Positions 1 to 10,030 of a stretch of 64,000 nt of DNA are shown piece after piece. Made by a program: the position numbers and the translations under genes. Position 1 is the stretch's first letter, and every line of letters begins with the position of its first letter. Below the pieces are notes generated by a model. The model was not told the DNA's origin. It made no database searches and worked only from the letters and a program-made list of their open reading frames with translations. Origin of the DNA: Sinotaia quadrata (Eukaryota > Mollusca > Gastropoda > Architaenioglossa > Viviparidae); contig CM054184.1 in NCBI GenBank assembly GCA_028829895.1, positions 28,221,701 to 28,285,700 of the forward strand, read 5' to 3'.

Positions 1-290
1 AGCAATGTTAACAACAGTTAATACTGAAAAGCGAACGAGCTAGCAATAGTAAATATTTAACTGTTAAAATATATACAGTCAACAGTAAACAATGACAAAA
101 ACACAACAGTAAATATTAAACAGTAACAATATAAACAACAGTCAACTTTCAGCAGTGATAGCGTTAACTACAGTAAACATTAAACAGCAACAGTTTTAAC
201 AACTTTAAACATTAAACAGTGACAGTTTTATCAACAGTAAACACGAGTCAGTGAAAGTGTCAACAACAGCAAACAAAGAATAAAAGCACT
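1..290. repeat. degenerate AT-rich tandem repeat
   Basis: Imperfect units of about 30 bp built around AACAGTAAACATT and AACAACAGT recur through this stretch, with many substitutions and variable spacing. No coding potential is visible. The array probably continues off the left edge of the window. Confidence 0.6.
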
Positions 291-519
291 CTTGAAAATG
301 AGTTGATTATAAATTATTTTCGTACGTATGTTAAATATAACTGGTCTTATCATCTATATAAAATGTAATTGTTCTTATTATGATTATTATAAATGGTTTA
401 ATAAATAATTAATAAATATAAATGGTTTTATTATGATTAAATATAACTGTTATTACTATAATTATATTAAATATAAATTGGTCTAATTATGTAAATGGTA
501 AGTTCACACACATCTCTGT

Positions 520-935
520 CTTTAGTTTGCCTGATATGGTGAGCATACACATATCTTTATGTTTGGTAAGCATGTATATGGTGAGCATACACATATCTCT
601 ATGTTTGGTAAGCCTGTATATGTTGAGTATTATAAACATATCTCTGTTTGGTAAGCCTGTATATGGTGAGTATTATACACATATTTCTACGTTTGGTAAG
701 CCTGTATATGGTGAGTATTATACACAAATCTCTGTGTTTGGTAAGCCTGTATATGGTGAGTATTATGCTCATATCTCTGTGTTTGGTAAGCCTGTATATG
801 GTGAGTATTATACACATATCTCTGTGTTTGATGAACAGGTATATGGTGAATATTATACACATATCTTTATGTTGGATGGGTATATATATGGTAAGAACTA
901 CACACAGATCTCTGTGTCTGATTATCATGGAAATA
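520..935. repeat. 45-bp minisatellite, about 9 copies
   Basis: Tandem units of 45 bp contain GGTAAGCCTGTATATGGTGA followed by a run ending in CATATCTCTGTG. Because 45 is a multiple of three, overlapping open frames run through the array on both strands (a repeated GKPVYGEYYTHIS peptide on the plus strand). I regard these as by-products of the repeat and not as genes. Confidence 0.9.
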
Positions 936-1004
936 CATTGGCAAAGTTAATGTACTATTTTGTGTAAAAGTGTGATAATTACTAATTAAATGTATGTAAC
1001 CACA

Positions 1005-1375
1005 CTTTTCCTCTGTAAAGGAATTATGTCATCTGATTAGACCTGACAGTTCCTTCTGTAATGTGTGGGTATGTCGTTAATTAGGCCCGTCTAATGACAA
1101 ATCTCTACATAAAGGAGTGAATTTTGTTACAATTAAGTCCATGTAATCGGTACTCTTTCTACAGGTAGAATATCTTGATAGTTACGTTCGTGCAATTTAT
1201 TCTCTTACAGATCGGGGTATCTTGCTTGCTAGTTATATCAATGTAATTTGTACCTCTTTACAGGTAGGGTGTCATGCTAGATTGGTCCATGTAAACGGTT
1301 CTCTTTACAGGTATTGGTATCTTGCTAGATATGTTTGTGTAATTCTTTCTATAAAGGTGACTCTTTTTACTAATG
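1005..1375. repeat. degenerate ~50-bp tandem repeat
   Basis: Four clear and about two weaker units share CTCTTTACAGGTAGGGT-like and CTTGCTAGATATGT-like blocks spaced 48-53 bp apart. The repeat contains CTTTACAG|GTA, which looks like a splice acceptor followed by a donor, but this recurs in each unit and is not evidence of an exon. Confidence 0.65.
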
Positions 1376-2279
1376 AAGGAAAACTACTTTTTATATCTCG
1401 CTAATTTACTTCATTTAAATAAAATATATTATAAGGAGTACATACTCTAGTTAATGTAATCTACACTTAGTCCTTTCTCATTCTGAAACTTGCAATCAGT
1501 TTACACATATTCATCTATTTAAATGTGGGGATCCTTAATGTACTTTACAATCTTTCTATTTCTAAGACTGAGATATTTTGTTAATTTATTTCTTTCACTT
1601 ACCTTTCTCTATTTCTCAAATTATTTTGCCAAATTATTCCTTTTACATATGTTTCTCTATTTGAGATGTAGACATTTTGTTCAATGATTCCTTTTTGTTA
1701 CATTCCCCAGTATTTATTTTAAGACTCTGTTTCAGAATTTAGAATTTTAGTTAATTAAATTCCTTTCCACTTATTCTGACAAAAGACCGGTTGCCCAAAT
1801 TCACTCTTCAGTCTAATTAAATTCCACACTCATAGTTTAAGCCAATGAATTTAAAGACAGGTAAACTTGTGTAAACAAAGCACGAACTGGGAAACGTTAA
1901 ACAGTTACTACTAATTATGCAATCAATATCTCATTCATGACTCTCTGCCCCCCCCCCCCCCCATCCCGTTCCTATTTTGGTCTTTCATGCATGAATTAGT
2001 CAACTACTGTAATTGTAAAACAATTAAAAGATTTAATACAAAATTAACAATAACAAGATAATCAGAGATTACGTGATTTTGGTCTTATCTATGCTACTGT
2101 CCGATTTGTGTTGGATTGCAAGAAAGAGTCACGTGATCAGACCTTCTGTACTTAGCTGGTCATCCGATTGTGAAGTAATAGCACACGCTTGTTCCCCCAA
2201 CAGCACACAGTTGGATATACGGGTCTAGCAATGGCCAGTATTCATTGATCTTGACTTGTGGTCACAAGATCAGCGTCTG
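1376..2279. other. unassigned AT-rich sequence with a poly-C tract
   Basis: No gene or clear repeat is visible. A run of 15 C lies at 1948-1962. This is the host sequence into which the LTR element at 2285 inserted. Confidence 0.5.
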
Positions 2280-2284
2280 TACTT
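2280..2284. repeat. target-site duplication, left copy (TACTT)
   Basis: TACTT immediately precedes the TGTGACG start of the 5' LTR, and the same five bases follow the AACA end of the 3' LTR at 10026-10030. A 5-bp duplication is usual for Ty3/Gypsy-type integrases. It also shows that the two LTRs belong to a single insertion. Confidence 0.9.
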
Positions 2285-2472
2285 TGTGACGATGTGTGAC
2301 AAATTCTGTGTCATGACCTCGTGACCCAATTGCTCGTTTCAAAACTTAAAATTTTGAACGGACCTTTGTTGAAATTCACCCGTGATACATCAGTATCTAG
2401 AAGCTTCTAGCAAGGTCGGATTGTTGCATAACTTTAGGCCAGTGTCCAGCACCTTCGAGATCAACAACATAC

Positions 2473-2545
2473 CACGTGAACGGTCACGTGATGCGTTCAA
2501 TGCAGTTTCATAAATACGATCATAACGCGCCAAAACACTCACTCA
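2473..2545 (+). promoter_or_regulatory. candidate LTR core promoter with paired E-boxes
   Basis: Two CACGTG hexamers at 2473-2478 and 2485-2490 form a near-perfect inverted repeat. About 20 bp downstream is CATAAATA (2509-2516), a plausible TATA box, followed by an initiator-like ACTCACTCACTTCC near 2540. CACGTG is the classic bHLH/bZIP core. Function is inferred from spacing only. The same block occurs in the 3' LTR at 8508-8580. Confidence 0.45.
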
Positions 2546-3968
2546 CTTCCAGACCGGCAGACACACCAGGCAGCTTTAACATAGCTCCGTCCCGCCGCCA
2601 TACCAGAGTCGTAAGAGAGTCGAAGATGAACCCGCGCTAGAGCAGTAAAATCTACTTTTAAGAGGTAACAATAACACGTCTACTTCTTACAGTATCTATT
2701 GCATTTATTGATTGTATTTTGTAATTGAATTGACGTATGTATTTTGTGCAGCTTAGCGCTATTTTAGCCAAAGCACGTGTTTCGATGTAAAGGGACAAAT
2801 CTAAAAGTTATTGTATATAAATTATTGTAACTTTTTCTTATCTTTAATTTATATAAATCGTAAATTCCCTAGTGCCGCCAGTATGTCTGTGCACGTGGTG
2901 AATTCTTCTTTGTAATTCAAATTGTTCTTGCATATAATTTTTCGTGTAAAATTGTAAAGCATTCATGCTTCATTTTGAATTAATCCTTTGTGTGAATTCC
3001 AATTTTTAATGCTGTAAATATTTGGGAATTCATACGTTCGTGTAATGTTATATGTAACACACACGTGGACCACAATGTATATTTAAATATAACCATATTT
3101 GAATTGTAAACGACACGATAGTCAAAGATTCTAAATTCAGAACCTTAAACAAAGAAACATGTGCTTGGGTTTTGCGAATATAGACGCAAATAGTTACAGA
3201 GCCCAAAATCCTTTGTTTCAGCCGGGTTCTTCTCATGTTATCCCTCTCTACCTTCGTACTTCTTGAGTCGTACACCGACTCGGGTGTCTTCATGACCCAT
3301 ACGTGAACTATGCAGAAGTACCTGTGTTAACTACGGTTAACGATTCGTCGCAAGTACATTAGCGATGCAGTAATTGAGTGGACGATTGACTGTTATGCTA
3401 TGCAGTACTGACGATGAGCCAAAGTGATGTGGACCAGTTCTAACCAGTTGAACCCCACGTGCGACCAAGAGTGTAGTTAAGTATATCTACTAGGGTCCAG
3501 AATCAAGTGACTATTTGGCAAACCAATTCTCGTTAAACAAGAGAATTCTCGTTAAGACTTTTAACAAAGACGGTAAAATGAGAGAACAACGCTGTGTAGA
3601 ATTAAGACGTCGTGTTGTAATTAATCGTTGCTGTTAATTGTTAAACTTATTAAATCTTATTTCATCTTGTTAAGAACCTCTTTTTGTAGTAAATTGTATG
3701 CATATAGACCAAATGGGATTGGATGGGGGCTGTTTGAGCTAAACGAATGACGTAATGAATGCATATGAATCTAAGAGAGTTTTTAACGATTTCCAATCTA
3801 GCTAAAGTACGCAAATTATCAGTTTCGTAAATCTGTGATCTAGACTACAAAGATGCATTTTTAATCTAGTCGAATGATGATTTGAGCAACCAGTCTGTTT
3901 AGGTTAAAGAGAAGGAATTAATTTAAATAGTAAATTAAAGTTCTATAATTTCCTAAGCAGGGTCTTTA

Positions 3969-3974
3969 AATAAA
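3969..3974 (+). promoter_or_regulatory. candidate polyadenylation signal at the end of the 5' LTR
   Basis: AATAAA lies 16 bases upstream of the LTR end. The equivalent in the 3' LTR is 10004-10009, where it would act on the element RNA. This close to the terminus it would imply a very short U5. Other signals cannot be excluded. Confidence 0.4.
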
Positions 3975-3992
3975 TACTGGAAACGTAACAAG

Positions 3993-4010
3993 TGGTGCCT
4001 CGTCCGCGGA
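3993..4010 (+). promoter_or_regulatory. tRNA primer-binding site
   Basis: TGGTGCCTCGTCCGCGGA starts two bases after the 5' LTR. It begins with TGG, complementary to the CCA end of a tRNA. The CTCGTCCG core resembles the proline-tRNA type site of several retroelements, but with differences, so the primer identity is uncertain. The position is exactly that expected for minus-strand priming. Confidence 0.8.
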
Positions 4011-4604
4011 TTGATATGTATTAAATTGTAACATTTTTTATACATAGGGCGTATCATAAACCTAGAAACGAACGAACGAACTGAGAATTGCCAATATTCT
4101 ATTGATTCAGGATTGTTGAAATATTTATCTTGCTTTTGTTGTGACATGTGCATGTATTCTTTTGCAGAGTAGCGTGCATGTTAGTTAATGTTGATATATT
4201 TAAGCGTAGTTAAATATGTCATGTTAGCTATTGATGATTTATTTAGTATTGTGTTACTGGATACTTCATTGTAAGAGGTCGACGTGTTATACCGCCAGCT
4301 AGGAGAGTTATCGGTAGTAACAGACTTCGGACTATTATATTTAGGGTGCTAAGTATAATGTGTAATGTTGTATGGTCGGAGCCGTGACATTACGAAAGCC
4401 TTGGAGACAACAGACTTGTAGCCAAGCAGGTGAACGTGTAACCAACGCGTAATTTATTTCGGAAGGTGTTCTGAATAAATTCAATACTTTTGTAAGGTCG
4501 TAGCCTAAAAGTTATTGTGGGATAAAAGCGGAGTTTTATCGCCTACGGTTAGATACACAATCACGAGAGATATTTATTGTAGCCAGACGCGCTAAATAAA
4601 TAAG
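4011..4604 (+). other. untranslated leader of the LTR element
   Basis: About 600 bp without a long plus-strand ORF. TATTCTTTTGCAG at about 4154-4166 resembles a splice acceptor, and AGAG|GTAACA at about 2661-2670 in the LTR resembles a donor. A spliced mRNA joining them is possible but unproven. Confidence 0.4.
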
Positions 4605-7604
4605 ATGGATCTCGAACAGACTATTGCGAGTCTGAGAGAGATAGGTTCCTTGATCGGATACCGAACTGAAGACGAGTTAATGAACTTCGTTAGAACTGAA
4701 CTAGACAGGAGAGAGGAACGCGAAAAGAGGAGAGAGGAACACGAACGAGAGATGGAACGGATAGAGATAGAAGATGATCACCTTACGACCTTGATAGATC
4801 TAAGGGTCGATGAACGGATGGGGAGCTTACAGCTCATGGAGATTCTAAAACGCGAACAGAAGATAGGCATATCACTAGAATATAGAGGTGAACAGCTACG
4901 TATTTTCGTCTTGCTAGCACTCAATGAAAAGGAAATAGAACACAGGGAAGAAATTAGATCTTCAATAAGCTCACGAGCAAAACAGTTGTGTGATAAAGAT
5001 TTCCGATTCAAAGGGGAAGGGGAGGCCGAAATACGAGACTTAACGTTCGAAATTAGAAAGTTGAAGAAAGAGAGGCTAAGGCTTATAGAAAGGAAAGAAA
5101 GTCTAGAATTAGAATGGTTGTGGACAGAAATCGAAACAGAGTCTAAAATTGCTGGGGAAGGTGGTAGTACTGTTGACAAATTACGACAGGAAGGTCAGGC
5201 CGTGAACTTTGACTTGCCGAGGTCAAACACCGCGAGCGTGGAGACTGACACACAGAAATTAGTCGCACTACCAAGCACAGCAGACGAATTAGACAGTTTG
5301 ATTGAAAACAAAAACAATTGTTTTGACGAAACCATTACAGTTCAACATGCTAACCAGTTTACAGAAACAGTTAGCGCACCAAAGCTTGATCTTGAAACAG
5401 AGACAAGAAAAGACACTGTTGTTAAGGACTTAATAACACGTGTAGAATTTGGACAAACACATACACCGCCGTGTACGTGTGACACCTTGTTTGACGGACT
5501 GAATGCGCATGATAAGATAGAGACAGATTCTATCAGTTGTGTACCGTTAAGGTGTGATGAAACTTCTAGCAACACAGTGACTGATTTTTCTGACAGGACA
5601 AATATGCATGAGAAGATAGAAACCGATTCTATCAGTTGTGTTTCGTCGAAGGGCAGTGACGCATCGACTGAGTCTACTGACCGAACTGTTAGTTTAAGAG
5701 GGAGTCATGAAAATGTGCTCGCTACGAAGACTGACATCGGTAGATCTCGATCTCCGATGATTGACGTGAGTCATGACGTAATTTTAGAACACAAGATTAT
5801 TGCGTTATGCGAGGTTTCGAGTGCTAACACATTGACAGCCAGGGAAACAGAAGTATTTGATCCAGATGACAGTATAGGTAGCATTACAGACGGAGACAAT
5901 GTGCCTATGATAAATTCATTTACTTCAGATGACATGACAGTTGTCAGAGCTGAGACAGAGTTCTTTTCCAAACGTGACATGGAAGAAGATATGGTCGAAC
6001 ACTGTACAGGGACGAACTCTAGTACTTCTAACATGGGGATATTAGAGACGGTCAACGATAATGCCTGTGTACTGACGTGTATGCACGCAGTTGTCGGAGA
6101 CATGGCAGAACTGTCTGCAGATAAATCACTTAATGGACTTAGCGACGTAGACAGAAGCCACGGTACATGGACTACCTTTATTGACTCACCTGTTGAGATA
6201 AAGGAATGTCATGAGTACGTACCAAAAACTGAGACAAGTGGAAGTAAGGAGGAGGGTGTTTCATTAACTGATATGTTCCTTGATTCACTAATGATAAGTG
6301 CGGAGTGTGATCCCGAATCGATCAAAGACACAGTACAAATGAGTGACGGAACTAGATTGATAGATAATGAAAACCGGAGTGACGGACTGATAACCAGAGT
6401 AGGTGGGGCATCAGGGCTGTTACTGACATCAGATGCAGAGGATTATGATAGAGGAAACAGTGGGAGTGTAGCCTACGACACACAGAGAGTAGACATGGTG
6501 ATGTTATTCAGTGTAATAGAGACAGGTAACATTCACTGCCAGTTAGTGACTGAAACTGACAGAATTTCCACCATAGATTCTGACGACCTGATGAGAAGAC
6601 ATATTGAATTAACTAAGTCAGTGGAGACAGATTATGTTCGTTCAATAAACGGTATGGTCCAGGGGAGACAATCGATAACTCTTGGAGAGTTTAAGACAGA
6701 ACCCTTGTTCATACAACCACGGGAATCTGACTTGCTAGCGAGTGAGTCTGACCCCACAGTGACTAGAAAATACTCGAGTGGAGAGTTAGACAATTCTAGA
6801 GTCACAAAAGAGACACAGACTTATGTTGTCAAGGAGAGAGACAAATTGACAGACATAACAGTCGAACACCTAGTTGTGAATGGGTTAAAACAGAAAACAA
6901 CTAGTGGGATGAGGTATTTCACTTCAGTCTATGATAAAATCAGGAGAACAGAACCTCCAGATTTAGGGGAGAAGCTAATGTTGCAATTCAGGTATTTCAG
7001 AGAGACTGGTAGCCGCAGAGCACATTTGCGAACCTATGACGTTAGACTTGATGCGAAATGGACCCATAGTAGACCTGACGCCATTCCGACAAAAGACGTT
7101 GAGTGCATGCGAACTAGAGACGTTCAATGTGTACACAATGACGTAACTACATATGCACGAAACACCAAGAGAGCAAATTTCCATTTGCGTGAGCTCAGTG
7201 ACAAGGCTAAGAGCGATAGATTTGAAATTCAGACTTCGCAGAGTCAAGGCCACAGTGACACTGACATGATACGAAACGTATCGAGAAGTTTGAAACTGTT
7301 AGACAGGGTAGAGACCAGTCATGCAGAAACTGACACTACCAAAAACATTTTAAACTTGACAAGTACTTTGGAGAGTTTTGAAAGAGATAAAACACTTCAA
7401 GGACGTACTTACCGGACAAGAAATGGAAAGTCTAAACTTGACATGCAATATATTGCACCTCACAGTGACATTCTGACGAACAGAGTAAGAAAGAAAGAAT
7501 ACAGTTGTCATGCCGTAGACATGTTGACACACATGGACGATGACGTGTATTGGGATTGGGACAGAACTACGAAGATTGTGCTAGGCAGGATAGTACAGCA
7601 GTAG
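4605..7604 (+). CDS. 999-aa orphan protein of the LTR retrotransposon
   Basis: Uninterrupted 999-codon frame. The start ATG has A at -3 and G at +4, a good Kozak context, and is the first ATG of this frame. Residues about 1-60 (MDLEQTIASLREIG, then an Arg/Glu-rich helix) resemble the helical N-terminus of Gypsy-type Gag proteins of invertebrates (recollection of the family, not a search). Residues to about 185 remain strongly charged and predicted coiled coil, with Leu-rich helices around residues 70-180. From about residue 190 to 760 the chain is rich in Ser, Thr, Asp and Glu, with a recurring V/E-ETD motif, and looks disordered. A segment with KIETDSISCV occurs twice 33 residues apart (near residues 300 and 333). 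The C-terminal 230 residues are basic and Arg-rich, ending in an aromatic/acidic tail with DDDVYWDWD. I see no CCHC zinc knuckle, no capsid major homology region, no DSG/DTG protease motif, no reverse-transcriptase YxDD box, no integrase motif and no signal peptide. The intact frame in a young element suggests a function, perhaps a modified Gag or accessory factor. Its function is unknown. Confidence 0.85.
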   Translation: MDLEQTIASLREIGSLIGYRTEDELMNFVRTELDRREEREKRREEHEREMERIEIEDDHLTTLIDLRVDERMGSLQLMEILKREQKIGISLEYRGEQLRIFVLLALNEKEIEHREEIRSSISSRAKQLCDKDFRFKGEGEAEIRDLTFEIRKLKKERLRLIERKESLELEWLWTEIETESKIAGEGGSTVDKLRQEGQAVNFDLPRSNTASVETDTQKLVALPSTADELDSLIENKNNCFDETITVQHANQFTETVSAPKLDLETETRKDTVVKDLITRVEFGQTHTPPCTCDTLFDGLNAHDKIETDSISCVPLRCDETSSNTVTDFSDRTNMHEKIETDSISCVSSKGSDASTESTDRTVSLRGSHENVLATKTDIGRSRSPMIDVSHDVILEHKIIALCEVSSANTLTARETEVFDPDDSIGSITDGDNVPMINSFTSDDMTVVRAETEFFSKRDMEEDMVEHCTGTNSSTSNMGILETVNDNACVLTCMHAVVGDMAELSADKSLNGLSDVDRSHGTWTTFIDSPVEIKECHEYVPKTETSGSKEEGVSLTDMFLDSLMISAECDPESIKDTVQMSDGTRLIDNENRSDGLITRVGGASGLLLTSDAEDYDRGNSGSVAYDTQRVDMVMLFSVIETGNIHCQLVTETDRISTIDSDDLMRRHIELTKSVETDYVRSINGMVQGRQSITLGEFKTEPLFIQPRESDLLASESDPTVTRKYSSGELDNSRVTKETQTYVVKERDKLTDITVEHLVVNGLKQKTTSGMRYFTSVYDKIRRTEPPDLGEKLMLQFRYFRETGSRRAHLRTYDVRLDAKWTHSRPDAIPTKDVECMRTRDVQCVHNDVTTYARNTKRANFHLRELSDKAKSDRFEIQTSQSQGHSDTDMIRNVSRSLKLLDRVETSHAETDTTKNILNLTSTLESFERDKTLQGRTYRTRNGKSKLDMQYIAPHSDILTNRVRKKEYSCHAVDMLTHMDDDVYWDWDRTTKIVLGRIVQQ

Positions 7605-8306
7605 GAATAATGATTTGGTACCTTCTTTGAATTTTCATTATTTTCTTGTTGTACCGTAGTTGGTGGTTGTTATTGTAAATATGTTGGACATTTCATAAAA
7701 ACTTGGGACTAGCTATAACACTGATTGAATTGTGTTAGTGTTGTAACTCTGAATATGACAGGTGGACTGATAGATAGTTCATTAGAGTTGGTAATTCATA
7801 AACTCTGATATTTGGTTGATACAGGAAATCAATATCTGGAACTTTTCATAACCTGCATATTGATAGTGTTGTTCATTGGAAGTCAATTTTTTTGATCACA
7901 CTATTGTTGGATACGTATTCAGTGGAATTAGTTGATGTTGGATTTCTATTCTGAATAATCTGATTAGATCGAACTAGGTTGTGTGTGAACTATTGATTAT
8001 TGGGACAGATAGTGAGAATTTCAGAACATGTTATTCCATTGGATGGATGTCTATTAAATTAGACTGGACCTTTTCTTAAATCATTTTATTTGATTTTTTT
8101 TTCTTAAATCATTTTTCTTTGATTTCTGAAGTGAGAAATATTGTATGAGAGTGCCGTTAATCTAGAGTTGATTTCCTTGCCGCGTTACATTATTTCTGGT
8201 TATGTTGAAATTTTTTAATTGTAAATTTTTTCTTCATTTTGCACTTCTACATTTTATAACACATAATTTGTAGGAGGCATTTATCTTTTGGTAAGATAAA
8301 CGCCTC
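7605..8306 (+). other. 3' untranslated part of the LTR element
   Basis: AT-rich and non-coding. A short T-rich duplication, TTCTTAAATCATTTT..TTTGATTT, occurs twice at about 8072-8125. There is no trace of pol or env coding sequence on either strand. Confidence 0.6.
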
Positions 8307-8319
8307 AAAAGCAAGGGGG
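8307..8319 (+). promoter_or_regulatory. polypurine tract
   Basis: AAAAGCAAGGGGG ends exactly at the first base of the 3' LTR, with one interrupting C. This is the expected place for the plus-strand primer. Together with the primer-binding site it confirms the element boundaries and orientation. Confidence 0.85.
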
Positions 8320-10025
8320 TGTGACGATGTGTGACAAATTCTGTGTCATGACCTCGTGACCCAATTGCTCGTTTCAAAACTTAAAATTTTGAACGGACCT
8401 TTGTTGAAATTCACCCGTGATACATCAGTATCTAGAAGCTTCTAGCAAGGTCGGATTGTTGCATAACTTTAGGCCAGTGTCCAGCACCTTCGAGATCAAC
8501 AACATACCACGTGAACGGTCACGTGATGCGTTCAATGCAGTTTCATAAATACGATCATAACGCGCCAAAACACTCACTCACTTCCAGACCGGCAGACACA
8601 CCAGGCAGCTTTAACATAGCTCCGTCCCGCCGCCATACCAGAGTCGTAAGAGAGTCGAAGATGAACCCGCGCTAGAGCAGTAAAATCTACTTTTAAGAGG
8701 TAACAATAACACGTCTACTTCTTACAGTATCTATTGCATTTATTGATTGTATTTTGTAATTGAATTGACGTATGTATTTTGTGCAGCTTAGCGCTATTTT
8801 AGCCAAAGCACGTGTTTCGATGTAAAGGGACAAATCTAAAAGTTATTGTATATAAATTATTGTAACTTTTTCTTATCTTTAATTTATATAAATCGTAAAT
8901 TCCCTAGTGCCGCCAGTATGTCTGTGCACGTGGTGAATTCTTCTTTGTAATTCAAATTGTTCTTGCATATAATTTTTCGTGTAAAATTGTAAAGCATTCA
9001 TGCTTCATTTTGAATTAATCCTTTGTGTGAATTCCAATTTTTAATGCTGTAAATATTTGGGAATTCATACGTTCGTGTAATGTTATATGTAACACACACG
9101 TGGACCACAATGTATATTTAAATATAACCATATTTGAATTGTAAACGACACGATAGTCAAAGATTCTAAATTCAGAACCTTAAACAAAGAAACATGTGCT
9201 TGGGTTTTGCGAATATAGACGCAAATAGTTACAGAGCCCAAAATCCTTTGTTTCAGCCGGGTTCTTCTCATGTTATCCCTCTCTACCTTCGTACTTCTTG
9301 AGTCGTACACCGACTCGGGTGTCTTCATGACCCATACGTGAACTATGCAGAAGTACCTGTGTTAACTACGGTTAACGATTCGTCGCAAGTACATTAGCGA
9401 TGCAGTAATTGAGTGGACGATTGACTGTTATGCTATGCAGTACTGACGATGAGCCAAAGTGATGTGGACCAGTTCTAACCAGTTGAACCCCACGTGCGAC
9501 CAAGAGTGTAGTTAAGTATATCTACTAGGGTCCAGAATCAAGTGACTATTTGGCAAACCAATTCTCGTTAAACAAGAGAATTCTCGTTAAGACTTTTAAC
9601 AAAGACGGTAAAATGAGAGAACAACGCTGTGTAGAATTAAGACGTCGTGTTGTAATTAATCGTTGCTGTTAATTGTTAAACTTATTAAATCTTATTTCAT
9701 CTTGTTAAGAACCTCTTTTTGTAGTAAATTGTATGCATATAGACCAAATGGGATTGGATGGGGGCTGTTTGAGCTAAACGAATGACGTAATGAATGCATA
9801 TGAATCTAAGAGAGTTTTTAACGATTTCCAATCTAGCTAAAGTACGCAAATTATCAGTTTCGTAAATCTGTGATCTAGACTACAAAGATGCATTTTTAAT
9901 CTAGTCGAATGATGATTTGAGCAACCAGTCTGTTTAGGTTAAAGAGAAGGAATTAATTTAAATAGTAAATTAAAGTTCTATAATTTCCTAAGCAGGGTCT
10001 TTAAATAAATACTGGAAACGTAACA
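8320..10025 (+). repeat. 3' long terminal repeat (1706 bp)
   Basis: Same length and ends as the 5' LTR, and no difference found in the blocks compared. Followed directly by the TACTT duplication. Confidence 0.95.
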
Positions 10026-10030
10026 TACTT
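10026..10030. repeat. target-site duplication, right copy (TACTT)
   Basis: Matches 2280-2284 and marks the right boundary of the LTR element. Confidence 0.9.

Larger units (their letters stand above)
2285..3990 (+). repeat. 5' long terminal repeat (1706 bp)
   Basis: Starts TGTGACGATG and ends GGAAACGTAACA, the canonical TG...CA form. It is unusually long for an element whose internal region is only 4.3 kb. It contains several CACGTG motifs, a TATA-like box near 2509 and AATAAA 16 bases before its end. An 81-codon minus-strand frame (3048-3293) is repeated exactly in the other LTR and is probably chance. Confidence 0.95.
2285..10025 (+). mobile_element. complete LTR retrotransposon, 7741 bp, non-autonomous
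   Basis: Two direct repeats of 1706 bp at a constant offset of 6035 bp begin TGTGAC and end AACA. They are flanked by a TACTT duplication. A primer-binding site starts two bases after the 5' LTR and a polypurine tract abuts the 3' LTR, which fixes the plus orientation. The 4329-bp internal region holds one 999-codon ORF and no other frame long enough for protease, reverse transcriptase, RNase H or integrase. It must therefore be mobilised in trans by a related element if it moves. The 5-bp duplication and the Gag-like N-terminus of the ORF suggest Ty3/Gypsy ancestry (inference). Wherever I compared the LTRs by eye they matched and their lengths are equal, so the insertion looks very young. 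Confidence 0.95.

Noticed and set aside
527..967. 146-codon ORF with repeated GKPVYGEYYTHIS peptide
   Set aside because: It is entirely a 45-bp minisatellite whose unit is a multiple of three; frames are open on both strands.
3048..3293. 81-codon minus-strand ORF, identical at 9083-9328
   Set aside because: The identity is only because it lies in the two LTRs; it has no start context or domain, and runs antisense to the element.
4778..7532. Minus-strand ORFs of 60-133 codons inside the LTR element
   Set aside because: Shadows of the 999-codon plus-strand ORF.
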